The notes under the pieces: model-generated
The model's input: only the letters and a program-made list of their open reading frames with translations
The model's database searches: none
Told to the model about the DNA's origin: nothing
NCBI GenBank assembly: GCA_022701475.1
Contig: JAKOOI010000566.1
Location: 1-9,891 of the forward strand
DNA length: 9,891 nt
DNA from: Weeksellaceae bacterium
Lineage (GTDB): Bacteria; Bacteroidota; Bacteroidia; Flavobacteriales; Weeksellaceae
Direction: 5' to 3'
Part shown: in pieces, positions 1 through 5,223 of the stretch
Numbering within the stretch: position 1 is the stretch's first letter
How the letters are laid out: each line of letters begins with the position of its first letter
Program-made: the position numbers and the translations under genes

Positions 1-26
1 AGTAAAAAGTAAAAAGTAAAAAGTAA
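1..26. repeat. Heptamer tandem repeat, unit AGTAAAA, about 3.7 copies
   Basis: Three exact consecutive copies of AGTAAAA (1-7, 8-14, 15-21) are followed by a partial AGTAA (22-26). The array may begin before the window. It is non-coding and is the first of several 7-bp arrays upstream of the nitroreductase gene. Confidence 0.9.
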
Positions 27-34
27 CTTTGCTA

Positions 35-55
35 GGCTTCTGGCTTCTGGCTTCT
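35..55. repeat. Heptamer tandem repeat, unit GGCTTCT, 3 copies
   Basis: Three exact copies of GGCTTCT lie at 35-41, 42-48 and 49-55. A related degenerate pair, GCTTCCG and GCTTCCA, follows at 84-97. The same 7-bp period as the neighbouring AGTAAAA array, but with an unrelated unit, suggests a shared process fixing unit length rather than sequence. Confidence 0.9.
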
Positions 56-83
56 GATTCATTATTAAACTTCTTTCAGCCCC

Positions 84-97
84 GCTTCCGGCTTCCA
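84..97. repeat. Degenerate heptamer pair GCTTCCG/GCTTCCA
   Basis: Two adjacent heptamers differ only in the last base and are close to the GGCTTCT unit upstream. Two copies alone would not be convincing; the case rests on proximity to the other 7-bp arrays. Confidence 0.5.
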
Positions 98-106
98 TCT
101 TTTTCG

Positions 107-115
107 TAAATTCGC
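107..115 (+). promoter_or_regulatory. Candidate -7 box of the nitroreductase gene
   Basis: TAAATTCGC matches the Bacteroidota -7 consensus TAnnTTTG except for one T-to-C change. No convincing TTG -33 element is seen about 19 bp upstream. The box ends only four bases before the ATG, so transcription from here would give a nearly leaderless mRNA. Confidence 0.35.
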
Positions 116-118
116 TGC

Positions 119-628
119 ATGAATAAAGCAGACGTTTTAAAAGAAATCATAGAGCAGAGAAGGAGTATTTTCCCGAAAGATTATACGGAGGCAGAAATTC
201 CTCAGGAGATTATCGAAGCTGTCCTGCAGGCTTCAGTAATGGCTCCCAACCATAAGCGCACAAAACCGTGGCGTTTCAAGGTGTTCAGGGGCGAAGAAAA
301 AGGGAGGCTGGCTTCCGAGATGCAGGGCATCTATAAGGCTACACAGCCTGAACAGGTATTCCTGGAAAAGAAATTTCAGGATATCGGTTATAAAATCAAC
401 AAAGCAGATACTGTCATTTCCATTATTGTCAATTTCAGCGGACTGGTTCCGGACTGGGAAGAGATAGCAGCAGTATCTATGGCAGTGCAGAATATGTACC
501 TTACCTGTACGGCAAACGGAATCGGATGCTACTGGAGTTCACCGAAGCTGGTAGACCATCTGAAAGAATCCCTTACCATTGAAGAAAACCAGAAATGCCT
601 GGGGCTGTTTTATATGGGCGTGGTATAA
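119..628 (+). CDS. Nitroreductase family protein (YdjA-like), C-terminus apparently short
   Basis: Probably an FMN-dependent NAD(P)H oxidoreductase of the nitroreductase fold; the physiological substrate cannot be told from sequence. The N-terminal helix ends in the family's RRS signature (residues 14-16, in RRSIFPKDY). A flavin-contacting segment follows at residues 42-53 (APNHKRTKPWRF), and a Gly-rich stretch GIGCYWSSP lies at 134-142. The ATG is well placed, because the RRS motif begins 13 residues in and the next Met is residue 41. At 169 residues it is shorter than usual for this family. It stops right after LGLFYMGVV, where relatives generally run on through a last strand and helix. The stop codon lies in DNA resembling the adjacent octamer array, so the tail may have been replaced by repeat expansion. 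It appears monocistronic, and no terminator hairpin was found. Confidence 0.85.
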   Translation: MNKADVLKEIIEQRRSIFPKDYTEAEIPQEIIEAVLQASVMAPNHKRTKPWRFKVFRGEEKGRLASEMQGIYKATQPEQVFLEKKFQDIGYKINKADTVISIIVNFSGLVPDWEEIAAVSMAVQNMYLTCTANGIGCYWSSPKLVDHLKESLTIEENQKCLGLFYMGVV

Positions 629-630
629 TG

Positions 631-710
631 TAGCAATGGAATGATGTAACAATATAACAATATAACAATGTAATAATGTAATAATGTAACAATCTGATGA
701 TGTAACAATA
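631..710. repeat. Octamer array, first arm (TAACAATG type), ten units
   Basis: Exactly ten contiguous 8-bp units in strict register are variants of TAACAATG. They include TAGCAATG (unit 1), TAACAATA (units 3, 4, 10), TAATAATG (units 6, 7), TAACAATC (unit 8) and TGATGATG (unit 9). The unit length is not a multiple of three and the unit contains TAA, so the array places stops in every forward frame. The nitroreductase stop (626-628) lies in a degenerate unit just before unit 1. Confidence 0.9.
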
Positions 711-772
711 AGATAGCCGGAGCGATATAATACAAAGTAGTTGTTATCCTATTTGTGCACTGTTATATTGAG
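711..772. other. Spacer between the two octamer arms (left element)
   Basis: This 62-bp non-repetitive segment separates the oppositely oriented arms. It has no ORF of note. The stretch TATTTGTGCACTGT (750-763) near its right end resembles TATTGTATCACTAT (9795-9808), at the equivalent place in the right-hand element. This suggests the spacer edge belongs to a conserved unit. Confidence 0.5.
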
Positions 773-884
773 ACATTTCTACATTGATACATTGGTAAAC
801 TTATACATTGGTAGACTGATACATTGGTAGACTGATACATTGGTAAACTGATACATCGGTAAATTGTTACATTTATTAATTGTT
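773..884. repeat. Octamer array, second arm (ACATTGGT/ACATTGTT type), fourteen units
   Basis: Fourteen 8-bp units in register read as variants of ACATTGGT, ACATTGAT, AGACTGAT and AAATTGTT. ACATTGTT is the reverse complement of a rotation of TAACAATG, so this arm is inverted relative to 631-710. A 16-bp higher-order period is clear at 789-852, where ACATTGGT alternates with AGACTGAT or AAACTGAT. The last unit, TAATTGTT (877-884), carries the TTG used as the -33 core of the rpsP promoter. Confidence 0.88.
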
Positions 885-910
885 CAGTAATTTTTTTTGT
901 TTATCTTTGC
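880..910 (+). promoter_or_regulatory. rpsP promoter, Bacteroidota -33/-7 type
   Basis: TATCTTTGC at 902-910 is a perfect match to TAnnTTTGC, and TTG at 880-882 lies 19 bp upstream, a normal spacing. Transcription would start a few bases after 910, giving a leader of roughly 40 nt before the rpsP ATG at 959. The promoter is likely strong and shared with rimM. Confidence 0.8.
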
Positions 911-958
911 ACTCTTAAAATATTTAACTGGGACGAGTTCCCGTAAAATTCAAAAATT

Positions 959-1519
959 ATGTCAGTAAAAATCAGATTACAGAGACACGGTAAAAAAGGA
1001 AAGCCTTTCTTCCACATCGTGGTTGCAGATTCCAGAGCAAGAAGAGATGGAAGATTCATCGAAAAACTGGGAACTTACAACCCAATCACCAACCCTGCAA
1101 CAATCGATTTGAATGTTGATTCTGCTGTAAAGTGGTTAAACAACGGTGCTCAGCCAACTGATACGGCAAGAGCAATCCTTTCTTACAAAGGAGCACTTTA
1201 CAAAAAACACTTACAAGGTGGTGTTGCTAAAGGAGCTTTTGATGAGGCGGAAGCTGAGAAGAGATTCAATGCATGGGTAGAAGGTAAAGAAGCAAAAGTA
1301 CAAGGTAAAGTAGAAGGTCTGGCAACAGCTAAATCCGATGCTAAAAAAGCTGCTTTTGACGCTGAAACCAAAGTAAACGAAGCCAGAATCGCTGCTGCTG
1401 CACAGGCTGAAGCGGACGCAAAAGCTGCTGAAGAAGCTGCCAATGCTCCTGCTGAAGAAGCTGCTGAAGGTGAGGCTCCTGCTGCTGATGCAGAAGGAAC
1501 TGAAGAAACTCAGGCTTAA
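959..1519 (+). CDS. rpsP: 30S ribosomal protein S16 with long acidic C-terminal tail
   Basis: S16 is an early-binding protein of the small ribosomal subunit. The start is diagnostic: [20 protein letters not shown] at residues 2-21, followed by [20 protein letters not shown], matches the S16 core. The canonical domain occupies about the first 80-85 residues. The remaining 100 or so form a low-complexity extension rich in Ala, Glu, Lys and Asp, ending in an Ala/Glu/Pro-rich acidic tail. E. coli S16 is 82 residues; long Ala/Glu tails are known in Bacteroidota S16, so this is lineage-typical rather than a fusion to a recognisable domain. A consensus promoter lies upstream, and rimM follows 115 bp downstream in the same direction with a hairpin between them. 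Antisense ORFs here are by-products of the GCT/GAA-rich tail. Confidence 0.98.
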   Translation: MSVKIRLQRHGKKGKPFFHIVVADSRARRDGRFIEKLGTYNPITNPATIDLNVDSAVKWLNNGAQPTDTARAILSYKGALYKKHLQGGVAKGAFDEAEAEKRFNAWVEGKEAKVQGKVEGLATAKSDAKKAAFDAETKVNEARIAAAAQAEADAKAAEEAANAPAEEAAEGEAPAADAEGTEETQA

Positions 1520-1534
1520 TTCTCTGAAGAAAAT

Positions 1535-1571
1535 ACAATATAAAGGCACGATTTTTTCGTGTCTTTATTGT
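1535..1571 (+). terminator. Hairpin after rpsP, probable attenuator or partial terminator
   Basis: TAAAGGCACG (1541-1550) pairs with CGTGTCTTTA (1558-1567), with one G-U pair and a 7-nt loop, ATTTTTT. ACAA (1535-1538) and TTGT (1568-1571) can extend the stem past a 2-nt bulge. The U-run is in the loop rather than after the stem. It may therefore act as a transcript stabiliser or partial terminator that lowers rimM expression relative to rpsP, rather than as a full stop. Confidence 0.5.
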
Positions 1572-1634
1572 TTAAAACCTTCATATCATAAGACTTAATC
1601 ATATTCATTTTATCTCAATACAATATTTCAGGAC

Positions 1635-2177
1635 ATGAAAAAGGAAGACTGCTATCTGCTGGGAAAAATTACAAGAAGACACGGGCTTGCCGGGAACGTC
1701 ATCCTCAAACTGGATACCGATCAGCCGGAACTCTACAGTAGACTGGATTCTATTTTTGTTGAAATCAACGGACTGCTGGTTCCTTTTTTTGTAGAAAAAA
1801 CATCATGGAGCAAACTGGACGCGCTGAATATCGCTTTCAAAAATTCTACCGAAGCCCTGGTAGACCAGTCGTTGGGGAAAAATGTGTACCTTCCGTTGTC
1901 TACACTGCCTAAACTTACCGGAAATCAGTTTTATTACCACGAGATCATCGGTTATAATATCCTTGATGAGAATGATAACGACTGTGGGGTGATCCGCTCG
2001 GTAAACGATCAGACGGCGCAGGTGTATTTTGTTACCAATCTGGACGGTAAAGAAGTGGTGATCCCGATGATCAAAGACTGGATCATGGAAGTCAACCGCG
2101 AAGAAAGATTCATTAAAATGCAGCTTCCGGAAGGTCTTATCGATGTTTTCCTGGTCCCTTCAAAGAAGGATGAGTAA
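1635..2177 (+). CDS. rimM: Ribosome maturation factor RimM
   Basis: RimM binds S19 in the 30S head and assists late 16S rRNA processing and subunit assembly. The N-terminal RimM domain (about residues 5-90) shows the family opening, a Gly-Lys-Ile strand followed by RRHGLAGNVILKL (residues 14-26). The C-terminal PRC-barrel domain (about 98-172) begins YYHEIIGYNI and contains a GVIRSVNDQTAQ strand pair and the segment EVVIPMIKDWI. At 180 residues it is of normal length. The ATG follows an AT-rich stretch without a clear -7 box, so expression is probably by read-through from the rpsP promoter. In many bacteria trmD and rplS follow in the same operon; here the next gene is convergent, so the operon ends at rimM. 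Confidence 0.95.
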   Translation: MKKEDCYLLGKITRRHGLAGNVILKLDTDQPELYSRLDSIFVEINGLLVPFFVEKTSWSKLDALNIAFKNSTEALVDQSLGKNVYLPLSTLPKLTGNQFYYHEIIGYNILDENDNDCGVIRSVNDQTAQVYFVTNLDGKEVVIPMIKDWIMEVNREERFIKMQLPEGLIDVFLVPSKKDE

Positions 2178-2182
2178 TTTTG

Positions 2183-2231
2183 CCATAAACCATAAACCAT
2201 AAACCATAAACCATAAACCATAAACCATAAG
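2183..2231. repeat. Heptamer tandem repeat, unit CCATAAA, seven units
   Basis: Six exact CCATAAA units (2183-2224) are followed by CCATAAG (2225-2231). The array fills the 55-bp gap between the convergent rimM stop (2177) and the stop of the minus-strand gene (2233). Read on the minus strand, the unit is TTTATGG. No terminator hairpin is present, so the array is the only feature separating the two transcripts. Confidence 0.95.
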
Positions 2232-2232
2232 C

Positions 2233-2685
2233 TTAGCTTAATTTTCCTCCCAGACTTTCGATCTGTCCATACATTGTATTGAAAAATATTTTCCGGTCCC
2301 GGTTTCCGGAAGTATTCATGGACTTTGATTTTTTTATCTGGTGCTCAAAGTAATTCCGTGTTTCAAGGCAGGTCCTGTCATCATCAATCAGAATATACCC
2401 GAACATATTCGTTGAAATCGCAAACAGCGACTGTTGCGGATGGTGGAAAAAGATATCATTTGAGAGGTGCATGAGTTCGTTTTCATACAATCTGAATTTC
2501 GGGTCGTTTTCCGTTTTCTCTTCAATATATTCTATGAGTTCAGTGAGCTCCCGTAGGATGATCCGGGCTTCATTTTTTTTCAGCAGTCCGGTTTCGGAAT
2601 AAAACAAGATTTGCTGCAAGATGCTGGAAACGGTGCGGTCATTCCACAGTTCAACCACTTTTTGCTCTTCATATTTTTTCTTCAA
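2233..2685 (-). CDS. Unknown protein, possibly a 5'-frameshifted gene
   Basis: I do not recognise this protein. It is a charged, mostly helical, soluble 150-residue sequence with no signal peptide or membrane segment. It has a Lys/Glu-rich start (KKKYEEQKVVELW), a helical middle (about residues 15-60) and a C-terminal part containing FGYILIDDD. The annotated start is a TTG at 2683-2685, which is doubtful. The open frame continues upstream with plausible coding sequence (for example PSDSEPDTKE) to a stop at 2752-2754, with no ATG or GTG. An ATG at 2783-2785 in the neighbouring frame would join it if one C were removed from the CCCC run near 2713-2718. The gene may thus be a recent pseudogene, a sequencing error, or a real gene with a rare start. 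Confidence 0.55.
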   Translation of the reverse strand: MKKKYEEQKVVELWNDRTVSSILQQILFYSETGLLKKNEARIILRELTELIEYIEEKTENDPKFRLYENELMHLSNDIFFHHPQQSLFAISTNMFGYILIDDDRTCLETRNYFEHQIKKSKSMNTSGNRDRKIFFNTMYGQIESLGGKLS

Positions 2686-2755
2686 TTCTTTGGTGTCAGG
2701 TTCAGAATCAGACGGGGTAAATTTCAGGAACGGGTATGATGTTCCGGGTTTTTAT

Positions 2756-2786
2756 CATGCCTGGAGAATCAGAAAAGGCAGGCATG
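2756..2786. repeat. 8-bp perfect inverted repeat with 15-nt loop
   Basis: CATGCCTG (2756-2763) and CAGGCATG (2779-2786) are perfect reverse complements. On the minus strand each arm contains an ATG (2756-2758 and 2783-2785) in the same frame. The hairpin would fold over the candidate start of the gene ending at 2233, or could serve as an operator. No T-run follows, so it is not a typical terminator. Confidence 0.5.
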
Positions 2787-2814
2787 TTAAGAAGACGGTT
2801 ATTTTTAATTAAAG

Positions 2815-2831
2815 CTCATTTAAATAATGAG
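2815..2831. promoter_or_regulatory. Short palindrome in the divergent asnS/unknown-gene region
   Basis: CTCATT (2815-2820) and AATGAG (2826-2831) flank TAAAT. This is a 6-bp dyad in the 220-bp AT-rich gap between the divergent genes and could be a protein-binding site. A dyad this short is expected by chance in AT-rich DNA, so the call is weak. Confidence 0.2.
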
Positions 2832-2963
2832 ATCTGAATATAAAATGTTTTTTTTTGATTAGCTGTTTTCCTGAATACAAGCCGTTCCGAACCGGCTATG
2901 CATTAATTTTTTGTGCAGGAAAATTAAACGATCAGAAGTATTTAAGTCTTAAAACGTTTTTTG

Positions 2964-2972
2964 TACCTTTGC
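2964..2972 (+). promoter_or_regulatory. asnS -7 promoter box
   Basis: TACCTTTGC is a perfect match to TAnnTTTGC, 36 bp before the asnS ATG. The -33 position holds only a weak TTTA (2941-2944). The predicted leader is about 30 nt. Confidence 0.7.
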
Positions 2973-3008
2973 AGACATTAATTTTTACATAAAAATTTTA
3001 ATCAACAA

Positions 3009-4457
3009 ATGAAAAAGCAGACCATTAAGGAAATCCTACAGGATTACAGGAAAGTATTACATCATGACATTACGGTTTACGGCTGGGTAAGAACGTTCCG
3101 TGCCAACCGCTTCATTGCGCTTAATGATGGTTCTACGATCAATAATTTGCAGATTGTTGTTGATTTTGAAAATTTCGATGAAGAGGTTATCAGTAAGATC
3201 AGTACGGCTGCGTCGCTGAAGATTGTGGGTGAAGTGGTGGAAAGCCAGGGTGCCGGGCAAAGCGTTGAGATTGTTGCCAAGAAAATTACCGTTTTAGGGG
3301 ATAACTTTACCGAGGAAAGAGACAAAACCATTCTCCAGCCAAAAAAGCATTCCCTGGAAGTACTGAGGGAACAGGCACACCTCAGATTCAGGACCAACCT
3401 GTTCGGAGCGGTTTTCAGGGTACGCCACGCCGTAAGCTTTGCCATCCATTCCTTCTTTAACCAGAACCAGTTCTTTTACATCAACACACCGGTGATTACA
3501 GGAGCGGATGCCGAAGGGGCAGGGGAAATGTTCGGGGTAACCAACTTCGATTTAAATAATATTCCGAGAGACGAACAGGGAGATATTGATTTTGCACAGG
3601 ATTTCTTCGGCAAGAAGACCAACCTTACGGTTTCCGGACAGCTGGAAGGCGAGACGGCTGCTATGGGATTGGGTAGAATTTATACCTTCGGGCCTACGTT
3701 CCGTGCTGAAAACTCAAATACGACAAGGCATCTTGCGGAATTCTGGATGATCGAACCGGAAGTGGCCTTCAATAACCTGGAAGATAATATTGATCTCGCA
3801 GAAGATTTCCTGAAATATGTCATTCAGTATGTACTGGATCACTGCAAAGACGATCTGGATTTCCTGGACAAACGCTTTGCAGAAGAACAGAAGTCCAAAC
3901 CTGAAAAGGAAAGGGCGAAAGAAGGACTGATTGAAAAGCTGGAAAATGTGGTTTCCAAGCGTTTCAAAAGGGTTTCCTATACGGAAGCTATTGAGATTCT
4001 GCTGAATTCCAAAGAAAATAAGAAAGGGAAATTCCAGTATCCGGTAGAAAACTGGGGAACGGACCTTCAGTCCGAGCATGAGAGGTACCTGGTGGAAAAG
4101 CATTTTGAAAGCCCGGTGGTCCTGTTCGATTACCCGAAAGAAATCAAGGCTTTCTACATGAAGCTGAATGACGATAACAAAACCGTTGCGGCTATGGATG
4201 TCCTTTTCCCGGGCATCGGTGAGATTATCGGCGGTTCTGAAAGAGAAGCCCGACTGGATGTCCTGAAACAGAAAATGGCAGAAATGCATGTGGATGAGCA
4301 TGAGCTGTGGTGGTATATGGACACCAGGAAATTCGGTTCCGTGCCGCACGCGGGATTCGGACTGGGACTGGAAAGACTGGTGCTTTTTGTAACCGGTATG
4401 ACGAACATCAGAGACGTAATCCCTTTCCCGAGAACTCCGAAAAATGCAGAATTTTAA
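3009..4457 (+). CDS. asnS: Asparagine--tRNA ligase
   Basis: A class IIb aminoacyl-tRNA synthetase that charges tRNA-Asn in the cytosol. The N-terminal OB-fold anticodon-binding domain spans about residues 15-105 ([20 protein letters not shown]). The catalytic core carries class II motif 2 at about 231 onwards ([20 protein letters not shown]) and motif 3 at 449-457 (GFGLGLERL). The [15 protein letters not shown] form favours AsnS over AspS. At 482 residues it matches the usual bacterial length of about 465-480. An insertion rich in Lys/Glu (about 290-325) lies between motifs 2 and 3. It has its own -7 box upstream and a strong terminator 57 bp after the stop, so it is monocistronic. Confidence 0.98.
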   Translation: MKKQTIKEILQDYRKVLHHDITVYGWVRTFRANRFIALNDGSTINNLQIVVDFENFDEEVISKISTAASLKIVGEVVESQGAGQSVEIVAKKITVLGDNFTEERDKTILQPKKHSLEVLREQAHLRFRTNLFGAVFRVRHAVSFAIHSFFNQNQFFYINTPVITGADAEGAGEMFGVTNFDLNNIPRDEQGDIDFAQDFFGKKTNLTVSGQLEGETAAMGLGRIYTFGPTFRAENSNTTRHLAEFWMIEPEVAFNNLEDNIDLAEDFLKYVIQYVLDHCKDDLDFLDKRFAEEQKSKPEKERAKEGLIEKLENVVSKRFKRVSYTEAIEILLNSKENKKGKFQYPVENWGTDLQSEHERYLVEKHFESPVVLFDYPKEIKAFYMKLNDDNKTVAAMDVLFPGIGEIIGGSEREARLDVLKQKMAEMHVDEHELWWYMDTRKFGSVPHAGFGLGLERLVLFVTGMTNIRDVIPFPRTPKNAEF

Positions 4458-4513
4458 TGAACGGTTGTAAAGACGGGCGCCAGCTATGACCTTTATAACC
4501 AGATTTATGATAC

Positions 4514-4545
4514 AATCCTTCCCTTAAAACGGAAGGATTTTTTTT
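4514..4545 (+). terminator. Rho-independent terminator of asnS
   Basis: AATCCTTCC (4514-4522) pairs perfectly with GGAAGGATT (4531-4539) around an 8-nt loop, and the T-run covers 4538-4545. The -7 box of the following toxin-antitoxin module begins two bases later. Confidence 0.9.
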
Positions 4546-4546
4546 A

Positions 4547-4555
4547 TACCTTTAC
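4547..4555 (+). promoter_or_regulatory. Candidate -7 box of the toxin-antitoxin module
   Basis: TACCTTTAC matches TAnnTTTG except for the G, and lies 15 bp before the antitoxin ATG. It directly abuts the asnS terminator T-run. The terminator stem would overlap the -33 region and any autorepression operator. Confidence 0.5.
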
Positions 4556-4570
4556 TGAAAAATCATACAA

Positions 4571-4786
4571 ATGAATACCATTACCATCCATACGGAAAAT
4601 GAAAAGCAGATCAACCTGCTGAAAACCCTCTTGCAGGAACTGAAAATAAAGTTTGAAATCAGCCACGAGGAAAAGCTTACGGAATGGCAGAAAGAGCAAT
4701 TGGCTGAAGGAATCCTGCAGGCAGATCAGAAGGAATTTTTTACCGAAAAAGAATCCAGAGAAATAATAGATCAATGTTTCAGATAA
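4571..4786 (+). CDS. Antitoxin of a type II toxin-antitoxin pair
   Basis: A 71-residue acidic, helical protein upstream of and overlapping a RelE/ParE-like toxin, which is the typical antitoxin position. The opening MNTITIHTENEKQINLLKTL followed by LQELKIKFEI resembles small Bacteroidota antitoxins that start with a beta strand and a helix. The C-terminal half (about residues 35-71) is charged and probably disordered until bound to the toxin. No ribbon-helix-helix or HTH motif is evident, so autorepression cannot be claimed. The stop overlaps the toxin start by 13 bp, pointing to translational coupling and cotranscription. The exact family is uncertain; the role is inferred mainly from context. 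Confidence 0.75.
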   Translation: MNTITIHTENEKQINLLKTLLQELKIKFEISHEEKLTEWQKEQLAEGILQADQKEFFTEKESREIIDQCFR

Positions 4787-5067
4787 AATGGACAAAAAAA
4801 GCTTTGCTTTCTTTTGCTGATACCTTAAAATATTGGAATGTACATAACTCTTCTGAAAAGTATTCAAGGAAACTTAGAAAGGAGGTTGAGAAGAAGGAAA
4901 AACTGATTGTCGGAAATCCTTCTGTTGGTTCCCTATCTGAAATTGAGGGTGTACGATATGTATTGGTAGACAGGAATTTTTCAATGTATTACCGCGTTCA
5001 CAGGGATACTGTGGAAGTCCTGGCATTCTGGGACAACCGAAGGGATCCGGAAAAACTTCCGGTATAA
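4774..5067 (+). CDS. RelE/ParE superfamily toxin
   Basis: A 97-residue protein with the RelE/ParE fold pattern: a first strand (FQIKWTKKALLSF, 2-14), two helices (about residues 15-50), then strands ending in the Bacteroidota ParE-like tail VEVLAFWDNRRDPEKL (80-95). RelE members cleave ribosome-bound mRNA and ParE members inhibit gyrase; the sequence does not decide between them. The ATG at 4774 is chosen because it keeps the conserved first strand, and the ATG at 4788 is in another frame. The gene overlaps the antitoxin by 13 bp. Its TAA sits at the edge of the terminator A-tract. It lies as an apparent insertion between asnS and rpoN. Confidence 0.88.
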   Translation: MFQIKWTKKALLSFADTLKYWNVHNSSEKYSRKLRKEVEKKEKLIVGNPSVGSLSEIEGVRYVLVDRNFSMYYRVHRDTVEVLAFWDNRRDPEKLPV

Positions 5068-5099
5068 AAAAGCCTCATCAGCAGGGATGAGGCTTTTTT
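5066..5099. terminator. Rho-independent terminator after the toxin gene
   Basis: GCCTCAT (5072-5078) and ATGAGGC (5087-5093) pair around an 8-nt loop. Flanking A6 (5066-5071) and T6 (5094-5099) extend the stem to 13 bp and allow use from either strand. It isolates the toxin-antitoxin module from rpoN. Confidence 0.9.
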
Positions 5100-5177
5100 A
5101 TTTTTAAAATAGTCATTATTCTTACGACCTTAAAAGCAAAAATCGTGCTAAAATCTTTCTATATGGAAAATATTCAT

Positions 5178-5186
5178 TAAATTCGT
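5178..5186 (+). promoter_or_regulatory. Candidate -7 box of rpoN
   Basis: TAAATTCGT differs from TAnnTTTG by one base and is the same variant seen before the nitroreductase gene (TAAATTCGC). No clear TTG lies at the expected distance upstream. The predicted leader is about 30 nt. Confidence 0.35.
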
Positions 5187-5223
5187 AGATTATGTTATGT
5201 TAAAACACCATCAGTAAAAAAAT

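Noticed and set aside
711..772. Additional promoter in the left spacer (TATCC...TATTTG)
   Set aside because: The bases do not fit TAnnTTTG spacing, and a perfect box already serves rpsP at 902-910.
631..884. Octamer arrays as a CRISPR array
   Set aside because: The units are contiguous 8-mers without unique spacers and no cas genes are present.
1198..1549. Three minus-strand ORFs antisense to the rpsP tail
   Set aside because: They are Ser/Ala- or Gln/Leu-rich by-products of the GCT/GAA-rich codons of the S16 extension; no independent coding signal or promoter.
2009..2221. Minus-strand 70-residue ORF beginning with a repeated MVYGLWF-type peptide
   Set aside because: Its start is a translation of the CCATAAA heptamer array and the rest is antisense to rimM.
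2621..2812. Plus-strand 63-residue ORF opposite the unknown minus-strand gene
   Set aside because: Phe/Ser-rich antisense frame; the minus strand gives the more protein-like sequence.
3714..4349. Minus-strand 211-residue ORF opposite asnS
   Set aside because: Phe/Ile-rich antisense shadow of a fully conserved synthetase core.
4458..4570. Short open frame after asnS reading GASYDLYNQIYD
   Set aside because: It has no start codon, runs through the asnS terminator hairpin, and matches nothing I recognise; most likely chance, though a gene remnant cannot be excluded.
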